64,000 bases of DNA, taken from NCBI GenBank assembly GCA_949752795.1, contig OX457061.1, positions 121,478,152 through 121,542,151 of the forward strand, in the 5' to 3' direction. Below, piece by piece: positions 11,203 through 24,600 of the stretch. The position numbers and the translations under genes are program-made. The DNA comes from Hyperoodon ampullatus (taxonomy: Eukaryota; Chordata; Mammalia; Artiodactyla; Ziphiidae). The notes below the pieces were generated by a model, which did not search any database, was not told the origin of the DNA, and saw only the letters and a list, made by a program, of their open reading frames with translations. Each line of letters opens with the position of its first letter. The stretch's first letter is position 1.

Positions 11203-14200
11203 TGTACAAATGATGACCATTTGTCATATGTGGCATATGGAAGGGTATTATTATGATTTTCTATGCAAAGTCATGAGGCAGTTGAGTACTTTAATGGATA
11301 CAAAATATATATATTATAGGGATTCTATTTCCTATTAAGATTATCTCTTTTTTCACAGTAAATCATACAAGTGGAAGTATTACTGTCAATGTGTTTGTAT
11401 CTAATATGATATCACATAATAGTACATGTGAAAACTACTTTGGAATTCTTTGATTTTTAATTCAATATTAAATATCACAAAAGTAAAATTTGCACAGAAA
11501 ACTTTGGAAAGGGGAAACGTTGAAGATAAAAAATCAGTAGTTTGAGGCTTTAAAATATTTTCTTATACTGTAGTTACAAAATAGAAAAATAATCAGATAA
11601 TTCAGTGGGAAACTCACTCAATAATGATAGAAGATTGTACATACACATGCTATAGAACCAACTTAGGGAATAAAAAATTTAAATTAGAAGATTAAAATTA
11701 AAAATTTTGTTGTTTAGATACTAAATTTAGTTGTTTAAAATATTAAATTTCCCTCTTTGGAAATTTTTTTAATGGCCTAAGCGGTCATATTATATACAAA
11801 ATCTACTTTTCATAACTTTATATCTCTACGAATGAATGTAGGTATACTGAAAACATTATTGTTTTTAAAAAGTGTTATAGCTTTGTATTTTTAATTTTTA
11901 AAATAATTTTAATTATTGCCAAACACTGAAAAATTCAAGCCAGCATCTTTGTTTTGTTCGGTTTTTAATAGTTGCTTAATTGTCTGTAAGTAATTACGTT
12001 TACTGTTTTGATATAATTGAATACAGTTCAGTAAGACTTTTATATTTTAGCTTAGAATGAGACTTTAAAATTCAATGGCATTATAGTATTTACATTTTGA
12101 TAAAAATGAATTTACTGAAAACAAATATGGATTTAGAAAGATTTTTTCATAAGAACAGTTTTCCCATCAAAGTTATATGAGTTCCAACTCCTAGCTCCAA
12201 ATGTAAAGACAGAAGATTTTAATTCTAAATTATATAAATAAGTCATGTCTACAAAGTGAGGATTGATTATTTTATATTTCTGAATTAATGATTTCAATAT
12301 ATAAGCCATCCACTAGATGTGAATAATTCTAAATAAAATTTTTACTTAAAATTTATCAGCATCCCCATGGAATTATTTCAACTACAATGGGACATTAACT
12401 CATTTCGAGCAGTGTAATTAAGTGCAAATATATGATAGAGTTCTAGGTTAAATTGAACCAGACTCTGATTCTTTTTCAGTTTTGCTAGTTTTGCATTATT
12501 TTTGTCATTAATGTTGTATTTTTAAAAAGCTCTAGAATGCTTTTTAGAAATGTTTAATTACTGGTCAGATTCACTAGATGGAAACTCGTACCAGATTACT
12601 GACCGAGAAAGGTTTAACCATTAAGAAAACGATTAACTCAGATTTAAGAGGGAAAAAAAAGCCAGTTCTTGAAATAGATGGTACCAGTTACTGCCCTTTA
12701 ACCATTATCAAACTAAAAGTCAGAACTGCCATTTAAAGCTAAAATGTCTCAACGTTATTGAACTTCGGTCTATCTAATTGTATTTTTTTAAATAACTTAA
12801 AAAAATAATGTATGTTTAGCAATTTTTGCTAGTAAAGGACCAAATTACCCTCCTTTATAAGTAATTTAAAACTATTAAGAAAGAAAAATGTTTGACATTA
12901 AGTGCAAATGCCACAACTGAAAGAAGTTATTGCTATGTACTTTACTTATTTTGAGGACTGTGCACCCCAGAGTTAAACATGTCCTTCTTCATTGGGGATT
13001 GTATGAACCAAAACCGTGAAAATATATTCTTGTACTCAAGATAGATTAGACCAAGATATGCTGTTGGTGTTCTCTGAGGTAAGCTAGTCGGTTTGAATTA
13101 ATGATAAACTACATTGTCTCAATGTGTCTCTGAAATACTTGAATATATTTTTCTGTACTTCACACATCTTATTTTTAAAGTTCTTCATCATTGCTTAAAT
13201 CAAGTGAATTATGCCAAAAGCAAACACAAATACAATGGACCTATGCTCCCAAAGAAATTCATGGACATCACTTGTTTTCATATTTGAGAATATTAAAAAT
13301 GTCTCTTTTTTAAGCCGGAAACTTGGAATATAAAAATACTAGCCACACAACAACTTTTTCAGCAGGGGCGTTGGTATGGTAGAAATCTCCCTATCTCAAA
13401 AGGATTACACATTGCTTAGGTATATACAGTTGTCTCACTACACTAAGAAAATACATTGACATTTCACTCATATGGCAACAGTGACATTGCAAATATAGCT
13501 GAATCCAAAATGTTTGAAGGAATCTGTCCCCTCTAATCAACTCTCATAGACCCTTTAAAATGGGAAAACGACATTATAATTAACATCCCGAGATGGTATT
13601 TGCCTACATAAGCCCTGTGTCAAACCCTAATATTTCAAACTAAACCAGCCAGAAATTAATGATGAGAAAATTAAAATGTGTGTATGTACCCCGAGTACCC
13701 ACACATAAGCTGGAATTCTAGTATGGATATTCTGAAGCATTTTGAAATAGTCACATTAGAAAGTTTGTAATTTTTCTACATGCTATTTACTTCATTTTTT
13801 TATAATTATGTATCTCAACCATTGACATCTATGGTTCCATATGAATTTTTAGGAAACCTTGTACCTTAGTATATGTGTGCCATCCTTCTCTTTCTTTCCC
13901 AACTATTAGAACTGGAGTTCAATTACAGTGAAGACCTAGAACTTTCTTTACTATTTAAAAGAGATTCCAGAAAGTTACTGTAGAAGCAAGAAAGCCAAGG
14001 GTCTTTAAAACTTCTCCATACTTTCTGGATGTTTCTGCATAACAGTGACTCACCTGAAGAGCCCATCCAACTCCCAGTTGCTGCATTTAAGGGACTGTTA
14101 TGACTACTTATCTTATCCTACAGTCAACTCCTAGTCTATGGCTATATTCTAACAATTTTTACTTTAATTTTGATTTATAAATGCTTTAAATCTGTATACC

Positions 14201-16429
14201 CCTAAAATATAGATACATACACTGGGTTTATAAATTCCCAGGATCTTATGGAAGATACTGGAAATTTTAAGGAAAAATGTGAAAAAATAAGCCAACATGT
14301 TTTATAGAAGAGAGCAAGATGTTAACTACTTCAGCACTCTGTGCGACTTAAGTGGTTATAATTTTAACAGAATAATACGTGTATCCTCCATACTATACAT
14401 TCCCTTTTCTGAATGTCTTTCATCCTATTTAAAAAATATACTTTTCTATTCTTAACATGATATACCTCACCTGCTAGTCACTTTGGAAGACTGAATGTTA
14501 TACTGGCAGCTAAATTTTTCTATCATCTATTAAGTACACATTCCATGAAATGGACTGGAGGAAATATGGGACTTGCCAATATTAAACATAGAAAATACTC
14601 TCAATATTAAAAGTAGGAAGCTGGCAATACTGACATCCACAGGTGTCCCCTGACAGCCACTTAGAGCCCTCTCAGATTGAAACTCAGAAGGAATATAAGC
14701 CACAGTTCTTAGACCAATCAATCATTAACAATCTTTGAGGTCATGTGTCCGACTCTAAAATAGATTTCACAGACCTTGAAATATAGACAATAGCAAAAGC
14801 TCTCAAAATTTATGGGGGTATACCATCTGTATTTCTCAGCTAGTTGATGCTGACCTAGTAAAGAAAAGCAGACCACTCCTAGGACACAGCACTAACTTTT
14901 ATATAGTCCGTATTCATTCATGCTGACAAGGTGAAGACTGCAAAGTAATGAACTTGATTGAAACACATTAAGAGAATAAGTATGGTTTCCACCTCAAGGC
15001 ACTTTAATTTTAACAGTCTATCCAAGGCAAATATCATCAATGGAAATATAGTCTATGCACCTATAATTATCTTGGTTCACTGAGGGGATTAGTTGGAAAT
15101 TGTCTTAGTGAATCAGAGAATAGTTTTTGCACCTTTATAATTGCAAGCTTGTCTTTTGAATTATACTTACCTTTTAAGCACAATTATGATAACGACAGTT
15201 TGCTTGTTCATTTGGGTATTCAGTTTTTGAACTCGATAATTTTATTGCCTAGCCTTGGCTTTTGGACTGAGTTACACACTACTGTAGTGGTATTGGAACT
15301 TTTAGCACCATCAGCTCTGGAAGACTATGAAAACTTGCTGGCGTCATATGCATTTCAGAGAAGAATTTAGTGGCAAAAACTGCACAATTTATTAAAGTGA
15401 CAAATTTTAATATTTCTTAAAACTGTATGCAGAATTGTCTAACTTGCTCAAGCAACATTAAAGGACTTTCTGGTGCAGTTTTTCCAATATTTTTGACAAC
15501 GCCACTTTCCCTAGCTGAACCTATCTGAACAATGGGCAGTGGAAAAGTATGACCATGAAGATTATAATTTTATAAAAGACTGAAATTTTGAATATAATGG
15601 CAACCAAGTATTGTTCTCCACAATGCCTCCGTAATTCCTTACTGTATCCTCTGCTTGGGACCATTCATAGCAGTGCAGAAACAATCATGTCCATCCCAGT
15701 GAGCACTGAATATCAACCTTTAACTAAGCAAACAGTCACCATCTCTCGTTTCCAAGACACATTTTAGACCTTAAAAAATGAGGTCAACTCATTTTTGACA
15801 TTTTAAAGGATGCTAAAAATGATAAGATGAATTACAGTTTGTGGCTGTAAGACAATGGGGTGTTTTAAATTAAATATTTTAGAAAATACAGTGTATATGA
15901 ACACACACGTTCCCTCTTGGTTGAATACAAACAAAACACCCATAATACCTGAGCGGTCTTCCTCAGCAGATGCACTGATTTTTGTTTTCTGGTTTATGTA
16001 CTACAAAGAGTGATAAAATATAACAATCCCATTTTATCCTCATTGCTCTATACATTCTTTGTGAATAAATACGTAGCACACCATAGGAATTGTGTTAAGT
16101 TAATTAACTTTAAATTTAAACTTTTATCCCAGCCCCCGTTCCTCTATAAGAATATACTGAACTTCCATAGGGAGACAGCTGTTGTTCTAATTACTTAAAA
16201 AGTAAAGTGATGCCTATTCTTCCATAACCAGGATGCTTAGAGCCCATGCGTAAAATAGAGCCCCCTAGGATTTGAAAATAACTAGGGCAGGGAAAATATT
16301 CTGGAGAAGCTTCTACCAGAAATCAGCCCAAAAGACAGAGAGTCCTGAGCCAGTTGCTAGGATCCTCTTACTCATTTTTTTCTTCTACCTTTTTTATGTT
16401 GCCTTCATCTCTTTCCTTTTCCCTCTCTT

Positions 16430-16472
16430 ACACATACACACACACACCCATACACACACGTGCACACACACT
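16430..16472. repeat. Imperfect (CA)n microsatellite
   Basis: CA-rich tract with several interruptions (TACA, CCCATA, GTG). It lies near the far end of the repeat-free stretch after GLRA3. Confidence 0.9.
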
Positions 16473-16954
16473 TCTCATCATATATTGTTCATGGGGTAAA
16501 TTTCTTCAAATTGGAAATTCAAAGGAAGTCAACTTTTCTGGGCAAATGTCCATAATTCTGTGATGTGTTTTGCAATATCAGTGATTCCTGGTGGGAAATA
16601 TGAGCTGGGCAGTCATTTGATTTGGCCATCCCTTATTTATGAAACCATAATACTTTGTTGCAACAGCTCATGAAAAAAGCTATGTGGATCAAATTTTCTC
16701 CAACTATTAAAGATAGAATTCTAAAACACTGCTCGGACTGTCTTTGAAGAATGACTAAATATTTGTCAAACAGTTCTTCCAAAAGACAATCAGTAATAAC
16801 TAGTACTATTGGATGATTTCACAGTGTCTTACTTAACAGGCAGTTTTCTCAGTATTTTTTATGGTTCACACATAAACAAAATAAGAGAATTTTAAAGGTG
16901 GTGGAGTAGTATTTTAAAAAATAGTGATTCTGATTCCTACCTGTACATCAGAAT

Positions 16955-17191
16955 CCCTTACACCCTTTTTTTTGTGTGTGTGGTACGCGGGCCTCTCACT
17001 GTTGTGGCCTCTCCCGTTGCGGAGCACAGGCTGCGGACGCGCAGGCTCAGCCGCAATGGCTCATGGGCCCAGCCGCTCCGCGGCATGTGGGATCTTCCCA
17101 GACCGGGGCACGAACCCGTGTCCCCTGCATTGGCAGGCGGACTCTCAACCACTGCACCACCAGGGAAGCCCCCGGGGAAGCCCCCTTACAC
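16955..17191 (-). mobile_element. CHR-2-type SINE, antisense, with duplicated head terminus
   Basis: The tail has evolved to 'ttttttttgtgtgtgtgg', followed by 'tacgcgggcctctcac'; the head ends 'accagggaagccc' near 17171. A second short 'ccggggaagccc' follows at once (17171-17183), a small tandem duplication of the terminus. Flanking 'cccttacac' repeats at 16955 and about 17183 are the probable target-site duplication. Confidence 0.93.
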
Positions 17192-17239
17192 ACATTTTAA
17201 AACATGTATACATACTGGTGTTCAGCATAAGAGATTATA

Positions 17240-17330
17240 ATTCAATCAGTGATTCAACAACTATTCCTTAAGCACCTTCTAGGTACCTGGCACTTTTCTG
17301 AGTGAAAAGTGAATAAGGTATGTTCAAGAG
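17240..17330 (-). mobile_element. L2-like 3' end fragment
   Basis: 'caacaactattccttaagca' followed by 'cttctaggtacctggcactt' is the usual reverse-strand wording of an L2/MIR-type 3' terminus. Short and diverged. Confidence 0.5.
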
Positions 17331-17971
17331 TAAGCATTACATTCTGGATTATTGATAAAATTCCACAAGTGAGAACAATTGACATAAATGTACATAAACG
17401 TATTCTTCTAATAATACTTGATTTAACACTGAAAGCTTTTTAATCTTTTCTTTCTTCAAATTCGTTTTAACTATTTCTCTTTTATGTCCTTAAAATTAAA
17501 AATAAACCTTTGAGCTGTTTCAGTTCAGCTTCCCTTCCAATGTCAGAATCTTCACCATCCCTGGTACATTCCTGATATAAAATTATCCACATTCTCCTCA
17601 AACTCTTAGAGCAACAGGTATCTCATTATTCTGAAGCCAGCCTCTTCTGCTGTGACACAGCTTTAAGTGATTAAAAAAAAAAGTTTATCTTCATCAAGAA
17701 ATGACTATTACTTAATAAATTCCAACTAAGTCTCCTCCATTCCCTTAAGGACAGCTCATCGTGTGTTTTTTCATATCTGCTGCCCGTGTGCAGGCTCCAT
17801 CAATACACTTTTTCAATCCCTGATCATTAGCTTTATTCTCATTTAAGCCACTCATCAATACACATTGTGTTAAACAATGATGAGATGTTTTCAGGTTCAT
17901 AAAATAATGAAATATAAAGTTGTCTATGTCGATAAGTAGAAATGAATAAAAATGTTTATGTAAATCATTTG

Positions 17972-18340
17972 CAGTAACATTTTTTCTTTTTTAGATTTTA
18001 TTTTATTATATAGCAGGTTCTTATTAGCTATCTATTTTATACATATTAGTGTATATGTGTCAATCCCAATCTCCCAGTCATCTCACCACCACTCCCCCTC
18101 CCCCAATTTCCCCCCCCCATAGTGTCCATATGTTTGTTCTCTACATCTGTGTCCCTATTTCTGCCCTGCAAATTGGTTCACCTGTACCATTTTTCTAGAT
18201 TCCACCTATATGTGTTAATATACAATATTTGTTTTTCTCTTTCTGACTTACTTCACTCTGTATTACTCAGCCATAAAAAGGAATGAAATTTAGTCATTTG
18301 TAGAGATGTGGATGGACCTAGAGACTGTCGTTCAGTAATT
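17972..18340 (-). mobile_element. L1 insertion with 5' inversion (twin priming)
   Basis: The L1 3' end lies antisense from about 17982 ('tagcaggttcttattagcta') to 18265 ('gacttacttcactctgta'). It then switches strand: 18265-18333 reads L1 sense sequence ('ttactcagccataaaaagga' to 'gagactgtcgttcag'), which is the L1 segment that should directly precede the antisense part. That is the signature of an inversion during insertion. 'cagtaa' flanks both sides (17972 and about 18333) as a probable short target-site duplication. Confidence 0.8.
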
Positions 18341-21300
18341 TTAAATGTCTTCCTATAATGACACAATAATTTTAAATTAAGTATTTAACAATCTATTTCA
18401 TGATATGAATATATTATTTAAAAAAACCCTCAAAGTAATATGAATTAAATAACTATCAGCCACACATAATATTTTTAGAGTAAAGCTATAATAAAAATAT
18501 AGTGATTTAAGTTGTTTTATTTTAATAGATGCTTTTTCTCTGTGGTGGTTTTAGCCAAGGTGCCTTCCGGCAACCCCTCTACAGACTCATTATCCAATCT
18601 GGCTTGTAATGTAAGCAAAGAGGAAGAAGCTGTGGGTCAAAGGCCAGGAAAGGATTCGGGCATGAGACTGTATTGAACGTGCCTGAATAATTTTGCACGC
18701 CTTCACTTTCATCTCTATGAATTATGCAATGGCTTTTCCTTCAGTTTGTATTTTAATGTATGATAGATGATGATATGGGAAAAATAGAGAGAAGTAGCCT
18801 GCCCGTCTGTGAATATTATATAACCTGCTGTGGAAAACAAAATGAAAAGAAAATGTGCCATATATTTTCAACGTACTATGGTAATGTCATAAACAGGAAT
18901 TTATTATTAGTGAGTTAAGATGTTTAAAAGACTACCAAAAAAAGTATTGCTATTCTATGGTGTTATTTTTCTGTACATTTAAAACACATCTTCCTGAGTT
19001 TGATGTCTGTCTGTCTTCCTGTCCAGATGAAGTCATATTTTTCTGGAAACTATGCTGAAAATATATTTAAAATTGTATGCATGGTTTTATCAACTTGTTT
19101 CTCTCTGTATTACCTTTAGTTCAATTCTGCAAGTGACAAATTCTCAAGTCAGAGTCATTAACTCATGTATAGTATATGGTATCTATCATGTAACTGCAGA
19201 TTATTTGATCAAAAACAATAAAAATTAACACTTTTCAAGAAGATGGATAATTCTTTTGTCCCATTTTATCAAATTTTATCAGGGGGTTATGTTGTTTTCC
19301 TGACAAAGGTCATAGATTTCTGTTCTGATGGAAAGGATTATACTGAGATTACAAACCCAGTGATATATCATCCAGAGAAGCCTTAACATACACATTCCAT
19401 TATAGGAAAAGTACAGCAAGGAGGCTGGTGAATGGAACTTTTCAACTCAGAATAGAATGAGAGAAGGTGTGTTACTATGTAGAAAAATGATTTGACGTTC
19501 TTTATAATTTTTGTTTGCTTGGAAGTCTTTTTCTTAAAATCTATTTATTGAATAAACCACTTTTATTTAACTTGCCCATAGAGACCACTTCAACATAGAA
19601 TTTTGGTCTTTTTTTTGTTGTTGTTTTTTAGAATTTAGGTATGCTTTTTTTTTTACTTTACACAATTAGGCTGGAGTTTAGTGACGGTACAATAGTTGAT
19701 AAAGAAATAAGAGAAAAATTAATGTATAGGAAATTTAAGAAAATATTGCAGTATGGTCTATGATAACTTGCTTCTCATATTTGGAGTACCTATAATTTAT
19801 ATGTCTTTATGTATTTATTGGCTGCACAAGGTTCAGGAAAATTGCTTGGAAATTCCTTGCTAAATTGGCACTGTGTTTTCCTTGATGAGCTGGCCTTCAC
19901 TAGCTTCTTAATTTGCACTTGAATGGTTCATCCCATAATGTCAGTGGAAACTCTAGACTGAAATGCTGCCCTAGACTCAGGCAAGGTCATCTACAAGTAC
20001 AAGTGCTAGAGTTATCGACAGGTGAAAGATACTTAACCAAAATGTAGGTGAATAAGCATAATGTGCATAACTTATTGGTAAACTATAACTTTAAAAAAAT
20101 CAATGTTTATTTTCATGGTTTAAAATATTTTCATTATTCTCATTCTATTCACCATTTCAATACCACTAAATTAGTTGTTTTTCTCTAGGTATTTTATCCC
20201 AATTTACTCTTGCTGTCTGTTGCTTTCTTCCTTGATAAACTTATATTCTATGTATATATTCCTTGTTTATAAGTTTGTACAATTTACATTGTTAATTACC
20301 CATTCGTGGAAAACGTAATTTGGAATTTGACCATAGTTGCTGGACTATGGTATACTATAAATATGTAGCTATTTTGCTTTTCTCTTTCCCTATATAATAT
20401 TTGACCCCATGTGTTGTCTTATCAAGTTATCTCAGTAGGCGGTCTTTACCCAACAGTGTGTGGCTCCAAAAAGCCCACTCAGGACACTGGAAACTGGAAG
20501 CTGGGCTCACTCATCATCCCTGCTGTGACATGAGGCAAGAGGGTCTGAAGATTTGTTCTCCAAACAATGAATCCTAGTTAGAAATCAAATGACAACATCT
20601 GCTTGTGTAACCTAATGGCTCCTGGTCTTCCAAATGGGTCTCTGTGTTTAAGTCATCCATAAAAAAATCATTCTTTCAATCTTTTGAGACGATGTTAGAT
20701 TCGATTTTCTTTGGCATACATACATACATACATAAATAAATAAATAAATAAAATGACTTCCAAATAACTAGTTACAGAAATAATTGTATTTCTAGACTTA
20801 CAGGGTCTTTTTTGAAACAGTTACATTTCTTCCAAAAAGTAATTTCGTACAGATTGACCTAGCTTGAAATACTTGTTCTATGCAAGATCATTCAAAGTGT
20901 AGCCTTGTATTTCCTAAGTGACTAACCAAAAAAACAAGGAATGAAATATAAATAGGAAACAAAGTGGATTTTTTCAAATTTCCAAATTATTTGAAACAGA
21001 GTAGAAAATCCAAAAGCATAGATTTATATTTTTTAGTTACCAGAAAGTTGCTGATAGAAGGTTGATAATGGATTATTAAACCCCTTGAAATAAGTATAGT
21101 TTTAATCTATTAACACTATATTTAATAAACAACAGAATGGGCACCAGAAGTCTACCTGGAGATATTATCTCTGGGTGCTTCCTTTGTTCCCATCATTACC
21201 ATCAACAAATCTTTCTGAGTCCCTCCTGCAAGGGGCAGCAAACAGGAAAGCTTCCTACACCTCCAGAAGCAAAGCAAAGAAGAAAAGAACATCTGCAGGA

Positions 21301-21430
21301 ACCATGTATCGTGGACAAGAGGCTGATTTTATGCACACTTTATGTGAGTACCATTTCTGAGCAATCATTAATCTCTATACAAGACTCAACCTTTTCTAAA
21401 ATTATGGAATTTAAATTGATGTGTAGCATA
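18340..21430. other. Unassigned AT-rich intergenic sequence
   Basis: No gene, RNA gene or confidently named repeat was recognised. The region includes a small (CATA)n/(AATA)n tract at 20715-20754. Short open frames such as 21137-21433 have no recognisable domain. Confidence 0.6.
20715..20754. repeat. (CATA)n then (AATA)n microsatellite
   Basis: Five CATA units pass directly into about five AATA units. Confidence 0.95.
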
Positions 21431-21432
21431 TA

Positions 21433-21675
21433 GCAAGTTAAAATATTTTTTATTTTTATTTTTTTGTGGTACGCGAGCCTCTCACTGTTGTGGCCTCTCC
21501 CGTTGCGGAGCACAGGCTCCGGACGCGCGGGCTCAGCGGCCGTGGCTCATGGGCCCAGCCACTCCGCGGCATGTGGGATCTTCCCAGACAGGGGCACGAA
21601 CCCATGTCCCCTGCATCGGCAGGCGGACTCTCAACCACTGCGCCACCAGGGAAGCCTGCAAGTTAAAATATTTTT
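21433..21675 (-). mobile_element. CHR-2-type SINE, antisense, perfect 18-bp TSD
   Basis: The element occupies 21451-21657, with tail 'tatttttatttttttgtggt' and head ending 'accagggaagcc'. Direct repeats 'gcaagttaaaatattttt' at 21433-21450 and 21658-21675 are identical over 18 bases, indicating a young insertion. Confidence 0.96.
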
Positions 21676-24600
21676 GCAATTCAGGTTATTGATTCAGTTT
21701 TTATCCATGTTAAATGAAAAAGAGGAAGAATGAGAAATAAATGGAAATAATATATTCTCTGTAATTTACTTTGAATCTGAAAAGTCAGCACCCATTTACT
21801 GATGCTGAATTAGTTATGTTAGAAATATCTTTTTTCATATTGTCTATGAAAGTTAACTACTGAAAATATTGGGATAAATGAAAAAAGTTGTTTTATTTAT
21901 ATAAAGAAATGCACCTAGGGAAAATATGTTCATACAACTTATTTACCTAACAGACAATATAAATTAGTTTCTAAAAGGAAACTTTAAAAAGTAATATTAA
22001 TGTGATAGTATTTAATATTATTATCATATTTTTATTAACTGCTACATTGGTGTTATTTATGCTAAACTTGCATACCTTTTAGTATGTGTTATATATTGTA
22101 TTATTAAGCAACAAAATATGGCGATCTCACCTGCCATTATCAGCATGTTTAACTCTCTAATTGATCAACATGTTTGATTCTTATGACTCAGAAAAGTAAT
22201 TACAGAATATAAAGGTAATATGCAATTGTCTTTTTCATATCATTATTCTGTCTTCTGCATTATTTCCTAAGTGAGATGGCCAAACCCCTTTGGCATCTTC
22301 AGTAAGCATTACAACTACTAACTCAGTACCTACTGAAATATCTTCATTAAATAAGAAAATAAATCACAACATGGTATGTGCTATATACCCTTAATTTCAA
22401 ACAAGTTCCCAGAATTGTCTAAAGAACAATTACTCATACCCAGAATTGAAGGGTTTTTTAAATTACCTGTAAGTTAAGACTTTAGATCACATTCATAAAC
22501 TATCTTTTATTATTTATTATTATATTATATATAATGTTATATATAATATTATATTTGTTATATATTATATTTTCAAAGGTTTCACATTCTTTTCTCTTCT
22601 AAATGTAAGCTGCACTTGCCTAAACCACAAGATGGCTCCCTCCCATTGGTTTGGGAATTTTAAATGTCATTTCACTGATGATTTAGGGCAATCTTTTGGC
22701 ATACAAGAGTGTATTCAAGTGAAAACAAATTATACACGTCAGTATAATCCTACTCTTTAACAGCTTTATTAAACAGAGTTTTGAGGGATGACCTACTCAA
22801 AACCCTCATTTTTCTAATGATGAAATGGAGCCTAAAGATACAGGCAATTTTACCCCATGCTTCGGATTGCAGGGCTACCCTCTCAGGTGGGCCCTGTTCT
22901 TGATCTTGATTGAGGTAAGAGGGCCCTGGTCTGCTGGGATCAGAAGTTCCAAGAAAAATATTAACATCTTTCTAGAGGAACAATTTCACTATAAAGTTTG
23001 AGAAAACTATATCATGAAAGAAATATAAAGTTAAAATAAGTATCAAATAAGAAAGAGAAACAGAAGAGAAATTTCAGTGTCATAGAGGGAAAGCTACCAT
23101 GGTGCCCATTTTGGTTTCTAATTCCATTCCAGTTTCATCAGGGATTCTTGCTGGGAGCAGTGCAGTTGCTCCTGAGCTAATTTAAGAAGTATAATACAGA
23201 ATCGGCACTGCTGAGGATATATACTATTTCTGAAAGTGAGAAAACATATGCAGGGCTGTCATCATCATCTACATCCCAGCAGTCATGTTCCATTTCTCTG
23301 TGCTTCATTTCATGTCAGCTTACTCTTCCACAATCGACTGGATCCCAAAAGGTTGGAAATGCTACATGTAGAGACAGAAAAGGAAAGGAGAGAAGACAAA
23401 GATTCTTACTCTGTCCCTCCATCATCCCAGCATACGGAGAACCTCCATCTTAAAACACTGACACGACTGGTTTAATTTCTCTGACTGGGTGAACTGGCCA
23501 CTCATACTGTAGAAGATGTAACCCCACAAATATTTAAGAGATATGATCTATGGAAAATTAAAATATGTCTTGAGATGCCCAAGTTTTAGTCCAACCATCA
23601 GTCATGTTATTTGCCTGTTTCAATGTATGATTTAAAATCTATACTTTCAAAATAGCAATAGTGTCCTAAATTGTTCCTTAAACCACAAAAACAAAACTTT
23701 GTTAATTCAGATGTTTCCTTTTACTATTTCTTTCTGGCTTTCAATACGTGGATAAATTTCATTTCTAATTTCAATTTCTATTTAATAATTAAAAACTACT
23801 TTAATTAGACATTAAAAACATTCATCTCATGCATGAATCCTTGGGTTTGAAAAGCATTTAGATAAAATTTCTTTATTCATCTCTGCTCTATCTATGACAT
23901 CCTAAAGAAAAATAAAATATATTGTAAATCAACCACTACTGTACATGGTAAAATTATAATTTAAGAAGAAAAATTACAGATAATCTACTCCAACTTCAGA
24001 CTAATTTAAAAACACAGGAATTGAGAGCAGCCTTGAAATACTATGCTAAATCTGCTAAAATTGTAACATATAGAAGCATGCATTGGAGGAAGAAAGCAAA
24101 CATGAAATTATTTGAATTGAACTAGTGTTTGAAAGTTAATTTGGGTGTCTCTGTGCTTTTTATTATTCACCCTTATGTCTTTCTTTAAGTATGTATTTAT
24201 TCTTCAATAAATCTATGACATTTTTATTGCTTGTTTAATGGTCAGTGTAAGATTGAAAGTATGAGTCTACTCTCACTTTCTGTACATATATTAATAAAAT
24301 TTCCTTAAGATATCGTTGCAGTTTATAAACTCTGCTTAGCTGCCATTTTCAAAACCTGAAAAGCAAGCACATAAATCAAACCATAGTTATGGTTTAAATA
24401 AATCAATTTTTATTGAATTTTCAATGAACAAAATTTTCAATGAATAAAATATTTTTTATATGACTCCTTCTGGCAAGTTACAAACCATTACAATAAAGTC
24501 AGGTTGAGTTTCATTGAAATGTTTCAAAATAAATAAGTTGTCTGCCTCTTCGATATTTATACCTGCCTATGTCATCATCAGGCTATTAGAATTTAGGGGA

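Larger units (their letters stand above)
11109..16960 (+). other. GLRA3: GLRA3 3'UTR and flank, repeat-free
   Basis: The 5.8 kb after the stop codon is AT-rich and contains no SINE, L1 or LTR I can recognise, unlike the sequence on both sides. This fits a long 3'UTR of a neuronal transcript. Candidate AATAAA poly(A) signals on the + strand are at 11669-11674, 12332-12337 and 16064-16069, with others further on (17502-17507, 19217-19222). The true end cannot be chosen from sequence alone. Short open frames here (for example 15149-15370) show no recognisable homology. Confidence 0.6.

Noticed and set aside
21137..21433. Open frame with a GTGAGT after it, like an exon end
   Set aside because: No acceptor with a convincing tract, no recognised domain, and length compatible with chance.
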